Shown: piece by piece, positions 39,612 to 51,207 of the stretch
Layout of the letters: the number at the start of each line of letters is the position of its first letter
How positions within the stretch are numbered: the stretch's first letter is position 1
From: Oxytricha trifallax
Lineage: Eukaryota; Ciliophora; Spirotrichea; Sporadotrichida; Oxytrichidae
Direction: 5' to 3'
Length of the DNA: 64,000 bases
Assembly: GCA_000711775.1 (NCBI GenBank)
Contig: ARYC01001255.1
Coordinates: 41,793 to 105,792, forward strand
Notes under the pieces: generated by a model
Seen by the model: the letters and a program-made list of their open reading frames with translations, nothing else
The model's database searches: none
What the model was told of the DNA's origin: nothing
Translations under genes and position numbers: made by a program

Positions 39612-40149
39612 ATTGTTTTAAATAGTTTTTAATATTAATAATTAAAGAAGAAATAATAAATTCATATTAGATAAATTAAATTAAAGATTAATATTATATA
39701 ATAAATCTTAAAACTTATAATTATTTTTAAAAAATAGATACATTCATGAATAATTTCTTAATTTTATCTACATTTATCATGATGTTATTAAAGATTTAAT
39801 AATAAATAGTCTTTAAATCTCATAAATTTGGTAGATTTACTTTCATCATATTTTAAAATATACTTCATTTTAGTTTAATCATTTAAAATTTACCGCTTTT
39901 CAGATTAAATTACTATTTAAAGTAAAGGTAAATACCAAAAAATAATTGTGCTGACATATTAATACGCTTTCACTTATCAAAAGAGTAACATAATTCAACA
40001 AGATTAATGCCTTTTAATTAAAATAATAGAAAAAAAGTAATAATTGTGGTGAGGAAAAATAAAGAAATTTAATACTTTAATAAACTTATATTTAGTTATA
40101 GTTTATATTGCTTAATTCTTTTTTACTATAAGAACCAAACGTTATTAAA

Positions 40150-40485
40150 GTTACAAAACATTAAAATATCTAATAAAAAAAGGAACAAGCTCTTTAAGGT
40201 CACTAATGATGTTTTTAAGAAGTATAAAAACCTATGTATAATTTATCTTAACATTAACTTGTAAAATAACAATTAATCAAAGTTAGTTAAAAATTATGCT
40301 TTGATTAATTTTAATGTGAAATTTTTGAATAATTTAATCTTTTCTGCATCATTGATTAATTTTTATTAACTAATAAATTTAAAGATAAATTATAAATAGA
40401 TTTTTATACTTCTTAAAAACATTATTAGTGATCTTAAAGACCTATTTGTTCATTTTTTTTATTAGATATTTTAATGTTTTGTAAC
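40150..40485. repeat. Foldback/MITE-like element D (about 336 bp)
   Basis: Left arm GTTACAAAACATTAAAATAT with CTCTTTAAGGTCACTAATGA further in; the right arm is the reverse complement ending at GTTTTGTAAC (40476-40485). Arms are about 100 bp with a few mismatches; the centre is AT-rich and non-coding. Only one copy was seen in the window. Confidence 0.6.
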
Positions 40486-40489
40486 TTAA

Positions 40490-42530
40490 GGAAATTATGA
40501 AATTTTGAGAGAAAATTTTATCTGTCTCCACTAGAGGTCCATAACTCAATAATAAAAAAAAATTAATAAACTAAAAACTCTAATTTATCATAATATAGCG
40601 AACTCTAACACTCCCTTTACTCAATAAGAAATATAGGTTTCTTTTTCATAATTAATTATGAAGAAAAAATATTTTAATTCATTTTGAACTTAACCTTCCT
40701 AATAAGATTTTTAAGCAATATTATTTATAAAAATGTTAAAGTAATTTTAGACATAAAACTTCTCTTATCAGTTTGTGTATTAATAACTTGATGATAAAAA
40801 ATAAGGCGCAATAATAAGACATTATTCCAAACGTTTTTGAGTAATTTTAAATTAAATAAAGTAAATTTTTCGGTTTAGTATGAAGTTTTTATCTTTTAAA
40901 TTGAAAAAAATGAATTTAATGATTTTTTTATCAAAAAAAATTATTATTTCAAAATATATTTGTATCAATTTCTTACCAATTCTAGATTACAAATAAGTTA
41001 TATAAATCATCAAAAATCCTCTAAATTAATTGACTAATTTCATAAATATTAAAAAGAATTTCATTTGTTTAACAAAATTTAATCAAAAGTTTAAATTTAA
41101 AATCGAAGAAAACATTTGCTTAAATCATTAAATATAATAAATTTACATTAATATATATTATATTATAATTTATTTCTAATTTTTAGACTGCAAGTATTTT
41201 AATATGTTATACATACAAACATCAATAATTTTAAAAGATTAAAATAATAATTTAAATTATAGTATATTTTCCTAAACAGTTTTAAGTATAAATTTTTCAT
41301 TGTTTTTCAAATTTAAAAGTAAGAATAACTATTGATAATTTTAAATAATATTAGTTGATATTGAAAATAAAGTAGAAATACAATAACATTCATGCTGAAT
41401 AAATAAATGATTTATATTAAAGAATTATTTTTGTAAGAAAAGAGTTTAAGTGTTAGTTAAAAATGTCTTTCAAGATATCAAGAAAAAAAATTAATAAGAA
41501 AAAAATCCTATAGATAAGGAAACCTCCCTAAATTTATATTTTACGATATCAAAGGCTATGAAATTTTCCAAATAATAAAAATTAAGAATAATTATTCTGC
41601 GATAGGTAGATTTTTACAAATCGTAAACAACTTGTTTTTTTATTTTAATAATCATACTTATTTAATTGAAAAGAATATAAATATTTTAAATAATTAGAAA
41701 AGAATATTAATTTTCAAACCCAATCATTCTTGATGCTTCGGACTAACAGTTATATAACACTGGATCAATAATTAATTAATGAATATTATATCTTTTAATA
41801 TTTGTAATTTTTATTGACTTTTGAATAATTGTTAAATATATATTATAAATAAAATAATTTATCAATGGTTAACTAAAGTTACCATTAAAAATATCAATTT
41901 TATTTAAAAAAATAATTTAAATAATTATATTTATTTATGGGAGACTAGATTCAAATATATACAATAATAATCAAAACAAACTTTAACTAGGAAAATTCTT
42001 TTATTTCTATTGGATGTCTTAAAGGAAATATAGTTGTTTTTATTATATTTCTAATTAATTAATTTTATAGAAATTTCCATACAAATTTTTAACGTATTAA
42101 AATATTTAATTTATTTGTTTTTACAATAAAATAAAAGAATTTTTTTAGCACTTTTAAATAATAAAAATTAATTATTTAAATTTATTATAACAGAATTTTA
42201 AAATTTTTGGATCCTAAGAAAATCTTCTTTAACTTCCAAATTACGAATTGTTTGACTAAATAATTCTATAATTTATTCTTTTAAAGTGCATTTTATTAAT
42301 TGTTATTATTTCTGAAAAAAAAACAAGCAAAACATAATAAATGACAAGATAATATTTATAAATTGCTTTTTTAATATTAAGCTTTTAATTTTTACAAAAC
42401 AAAATTGATTATATATTAGATAAAAATAATAAATGTTAATGAAATTATAAATAAATTGATAAATAAAATCTAAACTTGATTTTTATTAATCGATAAGAAA
42501 TATAGAATTATATCAGAGAATTATTTTTAT
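40490..42530. other. AT-rich spacer
   Basis: Two kilobases of very AT-rich DNA without supportable coding patches, palindromes or telomere-like repeats. Confidence 0.45.
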
Positions 42531-42535
42531 AAAAA

Positions 42536-42905
42536 TATTATGACCGTAAGGATTGTCATGAAGGTTGTTATGTTAAGACTTTGATGGATAATATGTTGAA
42601 GTTATCTATAATTTATTATATTTTATAGTTTAACACTGGTAAAGAGAACCATTAACCTTCTAATTCACAATTAAACTCAGATGCATTAAAATTATATATT
42701 ATTAATTAATGAAAATGCCAATAGACGCCACACACTTTGATGAACAACATACAGGAAAAAATTATTTTGTACTAAAAAATATTTATAATTTGATTAATAA
42801 TATCAATTTAAGTTAAGTGAAAGAATTAAATTAAGATTATCTCTAAATATTATTTAGATTGATTACAGTTGTTTATTTATATATTAGAGTTACAAGGATA
42901 ATTTT
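42536..42905 (+). CDS. Short coding patches, unknown product
   Basis: Patch 1 (42538-42610) reads YDRKDCHEGCYVKTLMDN. Patch 2 (42630-42700) reads FNTGKENHQPSNSQLNSDAL. Patch 3 (from ATG 42715) reads MPIDATHFDEQHTGKNYF, then a helical and hydrophobic stretch. A spliceable-looking GT...AG (about 28 nt) separates patches 1 and 2, but the join was not proven in frame. No family recognised; could be MDSs of one small gene. Confidence 0.35.
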
Positions 42906-44385
42906 CAAATGGTAGATAATTTGAGCAGTTTAAAACCTTAGTTATTTTAGTAAATTATATATTTATTTAATTTATATTAATTAAAAGCATTTATCTATTA
43001 AATAAAACTTTTATTCATGTTATTTAAAAAATATAAGCATTAATAATATATTATTTAAGTTATTACAATTATAGCAAATCATTAGTTTAAGTGAAATGAA
43101 ATATTTAATTATTTTAATTTTCCTAGGTATTTTCTTTTTATATTTTAGTTTTCAATTCTTAACCTATTTAAACTATTTTATATAAGCAGAGTGTTTTTGT
43201 TCTTAAATATTTGAACTGAAAAAGTAACATTTAATAAATTGAAAATATTTTTCTTTTTTCCACCATAATTATATAATCAAAAATATAATTTAAAAATGAA
43301 AAAAGGTTTATATAAATATATGCATTAATATAAAATAAATAAAACTATAAGCATTAAGTTCAAAATAATTCTATTATTTACATAGTATTAATATTTTTTA
43401 TGTTTTAATTAAGTATTTGTTGACTCTTAATCTTTTTATTCTTAAAATATAATTTACATATAAATTTGAGGCTTAAAATGAATAGTAAGTTTTATTCGCT
43501 TAACCACATCATTTATTTTTGAAAATAAATATTTCCAATCGAAAAGTTGCATTTACTGATACTCAAAATTTTGAGAAACCAATATAATTCTGCTTAATTT
43601 CAATATAAAGACTTAAATATTGTATTTTTAAACAAGAATTCTACTGCCGTTAAAGCTAATAAATTTTTGCGATCCATCTTTAAAAAAACAAATAAAAATG
43701 TTATTTTATTAAAAATAAAGTATTTTTCAAATTCATTTTTATATCAAATTCTTATAACACTTTAACATATTTATAATTTATTCTTTAATATATTAAATTT
43801 TTTATTTCTACTATTAGAAACATTTATATTTTTACAAGGTTAAGGAGTTTCCTATCCAGCATTTAAATTTGTATTCATTTGCATTTATTTGCATATTAAA
43901 CACATTTACAATTACATTGCCTTATTAAATACTAAAAAGCAATGTTAAACTAGAAGTATTTATTAATGAATAGTGTGGTTTTTATTTAGTATAAAAAATC
44001 ACTAACAAAATTTTAAATACATTTTAAGTTAAAATAATATTAATTAGCTCATTGTATGATATAAAGTTTTTTAAAACTTAGTAAAATAACATATTTTTAT
44101 GAATCAAACAAAATGTTCTCCCCACAAATACATATAGCTCTAAAAGTGGAATGTACTTTGCCCTCATTTTAAGATAAAAGGGTAAATGTAAATGTAATAT
44201 TAAACATAAAATCTAAAACATTCAACCACAAGAACCTCTTCAGTAGTTTAGATGGGTTTTGATTGGTGAACTGATGCAATTAATCAATAATTCATTAGAG
44301 ATTTAATTAGATTTATTGTTTAAATATATAAAAAATTTTTGGTGAGTTAAGGAATTGATATTTATTGATGATTTTCAAACATATT
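42906..44385. other. AT-rich spacer
   Basis: No supportable gene or repeat. A slightly GC-richer stretch near 44105-44275 does not give a convincing protein in any frame. Confidence 0.45.
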
Positions 44386-44388
44386 GAC

Positions 44389-44531
44389 CCCCAAAATTAA
44401 ACATATACTCAATTAATTTACCAATAGTTCAATCATAATCAAACCATTTATTTATAAACGGGAAGTTTAATTTCATTTTGGCCTAATTTAATCAATTAAA
44501 AACACTATTAAGTTTTGGGGTTTTGGGGATT
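44389..44531. repeat. Small element with C4A4/G4T4 telomere-like ends
   Basis: The right end contains TTTTGGGGTTTTGGGG (44513-44528), two full units of the spirotrich telomere repeat. The left end begins CCCCCAAAATTAA, mirroring the right end TTAAGTTTTGGGG. The arrangement is that of an element bounded by inverted telomere-like repeats, as in TBE transposons, but it is only about 140 bp and carries no ORF. It could be a TBE-derived internal deletion or a chance survivor of an ancestral telomere fusion. Confidence 0.5.
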
Positions 44532-45329
44532 ATATTAATTTTTTTTATTTATCTTTCATGATTATCATAGAAATTACTTTAAAAATATGTATATTTAATT
44601 TAGAACGTTTGCATCATATATTAATTCATCGATTAATTGATCTATTTTTTTAATCAAAAAAATAATTGTTAAATTAATTATTATACAACTTAAAAAATTT
44701 AGTGTTTTTAGTCCATAAGTAGTTTACATATTACTCACATAACCATTCATATGGTATCAGTTCATTAATACATATAGTTATTGTTATTATTTTAATTTGT
44801 GGAAGTCTGTTGATCATTAGAAATAATATATCTTATAATATAAATTTGATAATTTAAAGAATAAAAATACTTTTAAATACAATGTTAATTTTCAGATAAT
44901 AATATATTTAAATAAATACTCCAATAAGTAACTGATTCTTAAAGTCTTTTATAAATAAATTTCCAATTAAATAAGGTTTATTAATAGATCCAGAGAATAT
45001 AGAAAATATAAATAACTGATTAATAATAGTTTTATTTTTGATATTAATTATTTAGATTAAATCTAATATATTATATAGATTAAATATTTAACAACAAAAA
45101 AATATACAAAATTCTTTAATTATGTTATAAATTCTTTGATTTTTATCGAGCTTTTAGCAAATGGGTTATATAAAAAGTTCAAAGTATTATATTTAGAAAA
45201 TTTAATTTACAACTAAAAAAAATTAAGATCAAATAATTAGGTTAGTGTTTTTTATGCTACTATTACCTTTAAATTTAATTTATTTAGCTATAGTATAAAT
45301 TGAACTTGATTAATACTTACTCTGCCTCT
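44532..45329. other. AT-rich spacer
   Basis: No supportable features between the telomere-like element and the weak ORF at 45340. Confidence 0.45.
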
Positions 45330-45339
45330 ATTTATTAAA

Positions 45340-45720
45340 ATGAAAAAATTTGCCTATCTAAAAATCTCTTTAATTTATTTTATCACACTGGATTATTATA
45401 GTGGTCCTAAAGCCCTCTATCCTAATGGAAGTTCAATCGTCTTCGATTTTTATTTTCAGCATATATTATATAATTTTTCAAACAACTTTCAAGTAAAAGT
45501 TTATTTATTCCCAGTTTATTACTTTTTTCAATTTTTGTAATCTGTTACTCTTATAATAGTTTGATTTTCTTTGTTCTTCTGATGAGTTCCCAGTTTCTGT
45601 CAAACTTACCTTTTCCTACTTTACAATTATGATACCACCAAAAGAAACCCTTTGATATCTTTTTGTATTATTATATTTAAACATACCGATAACTTAAAAG
45701 CTTAAATCCACTTATTTTAT
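45340..45720 (+). CDS. Possible membrane-protein fragment
   Basis: An ORF from ATG 45340 (MKKFAYLKISLIYFITLDYY; GPKALYPNGSSIVFDFYFQ) and moderately GC-richer DNA to about 45720 suggest a gene fragment with hydrophobic segments. Downstream frames are broken by TGA codons. No homology is recognised and the call could be wrong; flanking sequence gives no help. Confidence 0.25.
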
Positions 45721-46029
45721 AGAAAATCGGCTCGTTAATATAAAGTAATAATTATTTCTGTTCTAGTGAATGAAGCTAAGTAATATTAGATAATTTTAAG
45801 ATGCCCTTATAATAACATAAGAGATATATCACAAGCTCATCAATTTTAATTTGATTATTTTTATAATTAAAATGGTTTTAGTTTGATAAGTTATTTAAAT
45901 ATCTTATAAATTATGTTGATCTGCATTTTTTATTTTAAGATCGTATTATTTAATCCAATTTATTTTTGGTAAATTTTAATATTTAATATTAACATTTAAA
46001 ATAATAGCATTCTCTAAATTTGATTATGG

Positions 46030-46038
46030 TAATATTAC
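46030..46038 (+). promoter_or_regulatory. TAATATTAC nonamer at the left end of the Rep element
   Basis: TAATATTAC overlaps the outer boundary of the left inverted repeat, which starts at 46034. This nonamer is identical to the rolling-circle origin nonanucleotide of many circular Rep-encoding DNA viruses, where Rep nicks before AC. At the right boundary only the part inside the repeat (GTAAT in mirror) is kept. In DNA this AT-rich a chance match is quite possible; position at the exact element end is what makes it notable. Confidence 0.35.
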
Positions 46039-46319
46039 TAAAATACATAAGAATAGGAAATTATAGAAATACATATATTTTATTTAGTTTTTTTTATAAT
46101 TACAACTGGCACTAATTAGGATATTACTAATTTAAATTTAATCTAGGAAACTTTTAATTCAATTTAATTATAACAAAATTAATAATTATTAAATATATAA
46201 ATATTTTGTGTGCAAAAATGCAAAGTGTGCAAAAATATAATAGTACAACTAGGGTATGGGGTTTGTGCACATATTTCGCATAAGTATATATTTATATTTA
46301 TTTTAATTATATAAAATGG
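46034..46319. repeat. Left 286-bp terminal inverted repeat of the Rep element
   Basis: Matches the reverse complement of 47731-48016 along its whole length with few differences. The outer end is ATTACTAAAATACATAAGAA; the inner end is AATTATATAAAATGG. It contains a GC-richer core (GGGTATGGGGTTTGTGCACA) and iteron-like repeats. The equal 286-bp length of both arms argues for a single, recently intact element. Confidence 0.9.
46207..46240 (+). promoter_or_regulatory. Iteron-like GTGTGCAAAAAT repeats
   Basis: GTGTGCAAAAATGC is followed by AAAGTGTGCAAAAATAT, two direct copies of GTGTGCAAAAAT 17 bp apart. The mirrored right arm has the matching GCACACTTTGCACTTTTGCA region. Direct repeats near the end of a Rep-encoding element are plausible Rep-binding iterons (inference from plasmid, CRESS and parvovirus-like systems). 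Confidence 0.5.
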
Positions 46320-46397
46320 AGTTTGAATCAGTTGAATAATTAAATCAATGAATAACTCTTGGCTTAAATAGCAAAGCAAGTTTAGTAATACTAAAAA

Positions 46398-47723
46398 ATG
46401 TCAAAATCCAAAAAGTATAACTACAGACTTGATTTCTTTCTCAAGATCACAGGCCCTGTAAATATGAACATAATCGAAGAAGTACATAAGAAGCTGTAAG
46501 CAAACTAGCCAATTATCGCCGAAGTCAACGTATTTGAAGATAAAACTACAAAAAATACATTCTTTCACATAAAGGTGTCGCGAGACTCTGTTGGAATTAA
46601 CAGAGAATACTTTAAAATGAAGAAGAGAGGAGGGTGCTAATTATTTCAGAAATTGGGCCTCTAAATGTCAGACTTGAGTATTAAAACATCACAAGAGTTC
46701 TTCCTATTGCAGCAAGGATTGATGCATAAGTACGGGAATGCTTAGGATATGCAATTGGAGTATGGTAAGATAGCGGCAAGAGCAACTCTTGAGGACTTAA
46801 AGCAGATTCCACAGAAAAGAAACTCAAAATACTACTTGAAAGAATTCACAGCTGAAAACATCGCGAACGGTTCTATGACAATGAAGCAATATCTATACAG
46901 GAATTTGAATGACCCCGATGCCGTGGCTCACATTTGCCAGGAATAATAGAGATTTAGCAATACGCATAAGATATTGAAGCAGATGGGTGTTGTGAATAAA
47001 ATCGAAATCTCGACAAGACAGCAACTTGAGGATTTTGTCATTAAAAACAAACATGCATACGACGGGTCTGCCAAATTAACAGATACAGCACTAAAAGAGC
47101 TTGGATACTATGATGTAGCTGAAGCCCTTTACTAGGTATTAATCAAACGAGAAGACAAAAAGATTCACTGCGTTTGGCTTTACGGGGCGGCTAACACCGG
47201 CAAGAGCACAATTCTAAGAATGATTGATGAAATATTTATCTGCGACGAGCTAGTCATTGGTTAATCTAGGTTTCATGTCTAGGCAAGAACATTGGAAAAG
47301 GAGCCTCAGGTCCTCTTGGTTGACGAGATAAATATTGAGAGATACTTCCATAGGTACAACATCCCGGCAATGAAAAAGCTATTGGAAGGCAAAGGGTATG
47401 CGGTGGACGTCAAGTTTGGGGAGACATCGGTGCAATTCTAAGGCTGTTTCACGATCATCACAACCAACGAGCTCCCGTGGAGCAGAATGACTGCTGAGGA
47501 GAGAGATAGTTTTGAGAGGAGGTGCATCTTCGTAACTCCAAAGGTGGAGGGGAAGTCAGGCAAGCTCGCCTTTCCTTTCAATGCAGTGTAATTGGCAAAC
47601 TACCTCTTTCAGAAATCAGATGATGATACAGTTTCTAGCGAAGATGAACAGAAAGATATGAATCAAAAAGGCCAAGACAAGGAGAGATTGAGCACTAGAG
47701 ACACCGCAGCAGAAGGAAAATGA
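46398..47723 (+). CDS. Rep-like superfamily 3 helicase of an inverted-repeat element
   Basis: A 441-codon frame from ATG 46398 to TGA 47721, with TAA/TAG as Gln and no internal TGA. The C-terminal half has all SF3 helicase motifs: Walker A GAANTGKST (about residues 263-271), Walker B VLLVDEIN (about 304-311) and motif C TIITTNEL (about 352-359), followed by an Arg-rich ERRCIF. SF3 helicases occur almost only in replication proteins of small DNA viruses, plasmids and related elements. The N-terminal 200 residues should hold a nickase, but no clear HUH motif was seen; YYLK could serve as a YxxK tyrosine motif. The ORF is markedly more GC-rich than its surroundings and sits alone between 286-bp inverted repeats, without transposase or capsid genes. 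A replication-type initiator acting on the element's own ends is inferred. It could also be a fossil integration. Confidence 0.85.
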
Positions 47724-47730
47724 AGGAATG

Positions 47731-48016
47731 CCATTTTATATAATTAAAATAAATATAAATATATATTAATGCGAAATATGTGCACACACCCCATACCCCA
47801 GTTGTACTATTATATATTTGCACACTTTGCACTTTTGCACACAAAATATATATATTTAATAATTAATAATTTTAGTTATAATTAAATTGAATTAAAAGTT
47901 TCCTAGATTAAATTTAAATTAGTAATACTCCTAATTAGTGCCAGTTGTAATTATAAAAAAAACTAAATAAAATATATGTATTTCTATAATTTCCTATTCT
48001 TATGTATTTTAGTAAT
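47731..48016. repeat. Right 286-bp terminal inverted repeat of the Rep element
   Basis: Reverse complement of 46034-46319, beginning 8 bp after the Rep stop codon, so the right repeat supplies the 3' untranslated region. The outer boundary is TTCTTATGTATTTTAGTAAT. Flanking DNA (AAATTTGATTATGGT left, AAATTGATGGT right) is similar but not a clean duplication. Confidence 0.9.
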
Positions 48017-48109
48017 AGCAAATTGATGGTTTGATGTGGAGAGATAAAAAACTATACAAATAAGAGAAAATAACTTATTCGAATCATTTAATTATAAAAA
48101 TTTGAGATG

Positions 48110-49165
48110 ACAAATATTGTCTTATTACTTCATTACTTGTGATTTTAAATTCTTTAGCAAGATCATTCAAGTACAACTCATTAATGATAGAGATGAAAGG
48201 ATATACCATGTATGTACACTCATTGACTGCTATTAGTTTTGCCTTGCTAGGCACCTTTTATATTCAAGTAGTTTTCAATATAACTGCTGAGATCAATAGC
48301 ATTAATGCAGGAATATACATAGCTCCCATCTCTTAATTACAAGCTATAAATTTATAAGATGTAAGTTTATTCATTTACTAAAATTATTTCTGCATTTTGA
48401 GTTTATCTTATTAATGATTTTAAGATTCAAAAGAAACAAACAACTCATTTATATAATGAATTAAAAAATAAAGAATATTTTAAATAATCTTCAATTATTT
48501 TGAAAAGTGGCTAATATTACTAGTAATATACATTCATTTATCCAAGATATAACAAAAAGAATATTCATCTTTTAAATATTAGTTAAATAGCTTAGCATTG
48601 GCAAGATAGCATTTATAAGATAATTAATCAATTAATTTTAAACTTATAATTGTATTAAATTTAATAAGCATCGCTAATCCAATTTAAGTTTCCGAATATT
48701 ACACCATACCAGATAATTACTAGGAATGCAATTAATTTTTTTAATCCCATTAGTGTATCCTTTTTTATTTATCATCTAATTTAATTAAAGTCATTTTATA
48801 AATCCATGATTATTTCTGATGCATCTAATTCATTCGAATTAATATATAAAATATAAATAATAAAACTTTAAGTATTGTGCAATCATTTTATAGATTGTTC
48901 AATTGAATTTTATTTTCTCAAATATTAATTATTAATGATAATAATAATATTTATATTAATATTTCTGTTATCATTTTATTATGAAAGTGGTGTTTTAATA
49001 CTGGGAATAGGGTCATTGCAATTAGGAGGTAATTCCATAAATAATCTCAATTAGGGCCTCCAGTCTAATCTAAATATAGCTTATATCAAATATTGTTGCT
49101 TTGGAATATCAAAGTTCTTATTCCATGCAGTTTCATCAATCATGCATAATATTTATTATTAATGA
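48110..49165 (+). CDS. Interrupted gene, possible membrane/transport protein
   Basis: Patches: 48110-48350, where two overlapping frames look coding (one MYVHSLTAISFALLGTFYIQ, the other IIQVQLINDRDERIYHVCTL); 48665-48735 (IQFKFPNITPYQIITRNAI); and 48955-49165 (YYESGVLILGIGSLQLGGNS; NNLNQGLQSNLNIAYIKYCC; GISKFLFHAVSSIMHNI). The last is a confident coding patch with transporter-like Gly-rich helices. The parts may form one gene split by AT-rich spacers. No pointers resolved and no family recognised. Confidence 0.45.
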
Positions 49166-49169
49166 ATTT

Positions 49170-49985
49170 TGAATTTATTTTATTTCACATAAATATATAA
49201 ATTATTCATATTTCCCTTATATTAATTTAATCTTCTATTATATTTTAACATAAGAATATTTTCTAAAGTGATATTCAAAATTCTTTTTTAAAAAAATATC
49301 AAAGAAATGTAAAATTTAAATCGAATTTTATAAAAATATCAAATATTATAGCAATACTTAAAATTTAAGATATTGTCATTTAAATTTTATCAAAGATTTA
49401 TTGTTTTAATAAAATAAATCTAATCAAATTTCATCTATTAATTGATTTTTATAATTTTATCACTAAATTCTTTTGTTATATAATATGGGTATAATGATAA
49501 AATTTTTATAGTTTGTTTGATATTTTATAAATGAGTTTCTAAAATAAAGCATTTATTTACTTTAAGGAATTGAGTAAAGTAAAAAAATAATAATTATATG
49601 ACTTTGATTTTAAATTTAATAGTTTATTATAAATATAATTTTATACACTGTTGGAGTATTTGGTAAAAAATATTTTTCATATAAATTAATCAAAAATATG
49701 AAATTTTAGATAAAGTAATTTATTGATTTAATTTTAGGTTGTTGAAGATTTTTTTATAAAAGCATAAATAAACTGTAATTAATTATTTAAAAGCAAAATT
49801 TTTATATTATTTATTCAATTCAAATAATTTTAATACCAAACAATTAGATTTTTTTATAATAAACTTGTTTTTTAGGATATCATTTGTTTCATAAAAATTT
49901 CCAAGAAATTAGTAGAAAATGTTTTTCTAATTACTAAGCATTAAGATTTTGTAGTAAATATTTTTAATATGCATTACTATATGAA
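49170..49985. other. AT-rich spacer
   Basis: No supportable features. Confidence 0.45.
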
Positions 49986-49994
49986 AAATTCATG

Positions 49995-50497
49995 AAGCAG
50001 TTACCTCTCTTATGTCATACTTGTCAAGATCCACGTTAGGAAGGTTCTTAATGATTTAGCGACTAATATCATAGCGCTCAACATGGCTGCATTATTGCTT
50101 AGCAGTGTCCTAAATTGCCTTCAAGTCTTCAACACTACCCCTTATGACTGCAGTTAAACTCATCGTTCTTGTCGCTTTCTAGGAAAGTGAGGTTCTCTAG
50201 GATATTCTACTCGAAGTATTCCCATATATTTTTCATATTGTTGTCCTCTTAATAACATTATCTTCAATGAGTAGCTGCGAATATGTTGACTGGAGTATTG
50301 TTAAAATCATCACGAGTGCGTCTCATTCCATACTTTTAGAAGATGGTCTTGATGATACCGTATACTTCATCCTTGATCGCCCCAAAGCCATCAAGATAAG
50401 GATTGTGTTACCGTTTGTGTCCGAGAGAATGAGGTCAGTCCTAAGCCTTTATAAGCAAGTAGAAGTAATCCATATCAAATTTGATTGCAGCTATTAA
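49995..50497 (-). pseudogene. Ankyrin-like protein fragment, frameshifted
   Basis: On the minus strand, GC-rich coding reads in three frames in succession. About 50470-50390: GLRTDLILSDTNGNTILILM, with the D-x-x-G-N-T pattern of an ankyrin repeat. About 50390-50170: DEVYGIIKTIFQKYGMRRTR and DDFNNTPVNIFAATH, then TGA at 50274-50276, then NIWEYFEQNILENLTFLESD. About 50160-49995: SVEDLKAIQDTAKQQCSHVE, then RYDISRQIIKNLPNVDLDKY. The shifts lie near 50395 and at a G-run near 50155. NGNTxL and NNTPVxxxA suggest two ankyrin repeats. Several breaks without intron signals favour a decaying copy over an MDS/IES structure. The open + strand frame over the same DNA (50267-50497) is a shadow. Confidence 0.55.
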
Positions 50498-50499
50498 TG

Positions 50500-51190
50500 C
50501 TGTTTTTATAAAGAAACTTTTTAATTATTATACACTTTACGTTTTTAATTTTTAGAACCGCTTAATAAAAGGGAAATCTTTTCCTAAATTAATGTATGAC
50601 ATGCATTTCTTTAGAAGACATTTTTCATTTATATTAGAAATTTATATAGTAAATTATTTGCAATGATTTTAATTAAGAATTAAATTAGTTGCTGAGTTTT
50701 TAAAAACATAATATAGATATGGAATTAGAAATCAAAAGTTAAATAGGTTTAAAATTGATAAATTTTAATTTAATTTTCTAGAGCATAATTTAAATTCAAT
50801 ATTTATATAATAATATTTATATTTAATATTTAACAATTCTTAAATTATAGATTCTAAAATTTCATTTGTATTTTACTTAAACAATAGTTGAGTATAATGG
50901 ATTTTATATACCTAATTTTATAAAAAGACTTGTTAACTTTTATATTCTATTTTTCCATCATTTTTTTCAACTTTTCTCATTTAGCAAAATGTTAATATTT
51001 TATTTCTCATTTGAAAAGAAAAAATCTAGGTGGTAATAATACTAAATAATTATTATATATTTATATTTATTAAAATTAAATTTATTCTGAGAAGTTAGCT
51101 AATGATTAAAGTCACTTAGATACAGGCAATCATATAATTAAATGAATTTATATAAATGGACTCATCATAAATATTTTTGAATGATATCTT
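50500..51190. other. AT-rich spacer
   Basis: No supportable features between the ankyrin-like fragment and the gene starting at 51208. Confidence 0.45.
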
Positions 51191-51207
51191 GAAGAAGAAT
51201 TAAAACA

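Noticed and set aside
46179..46379. 66-codon minus-strand ORF
   Set aside because: Lies in the left inverted repeat of the Rep element and has no protein-like features.
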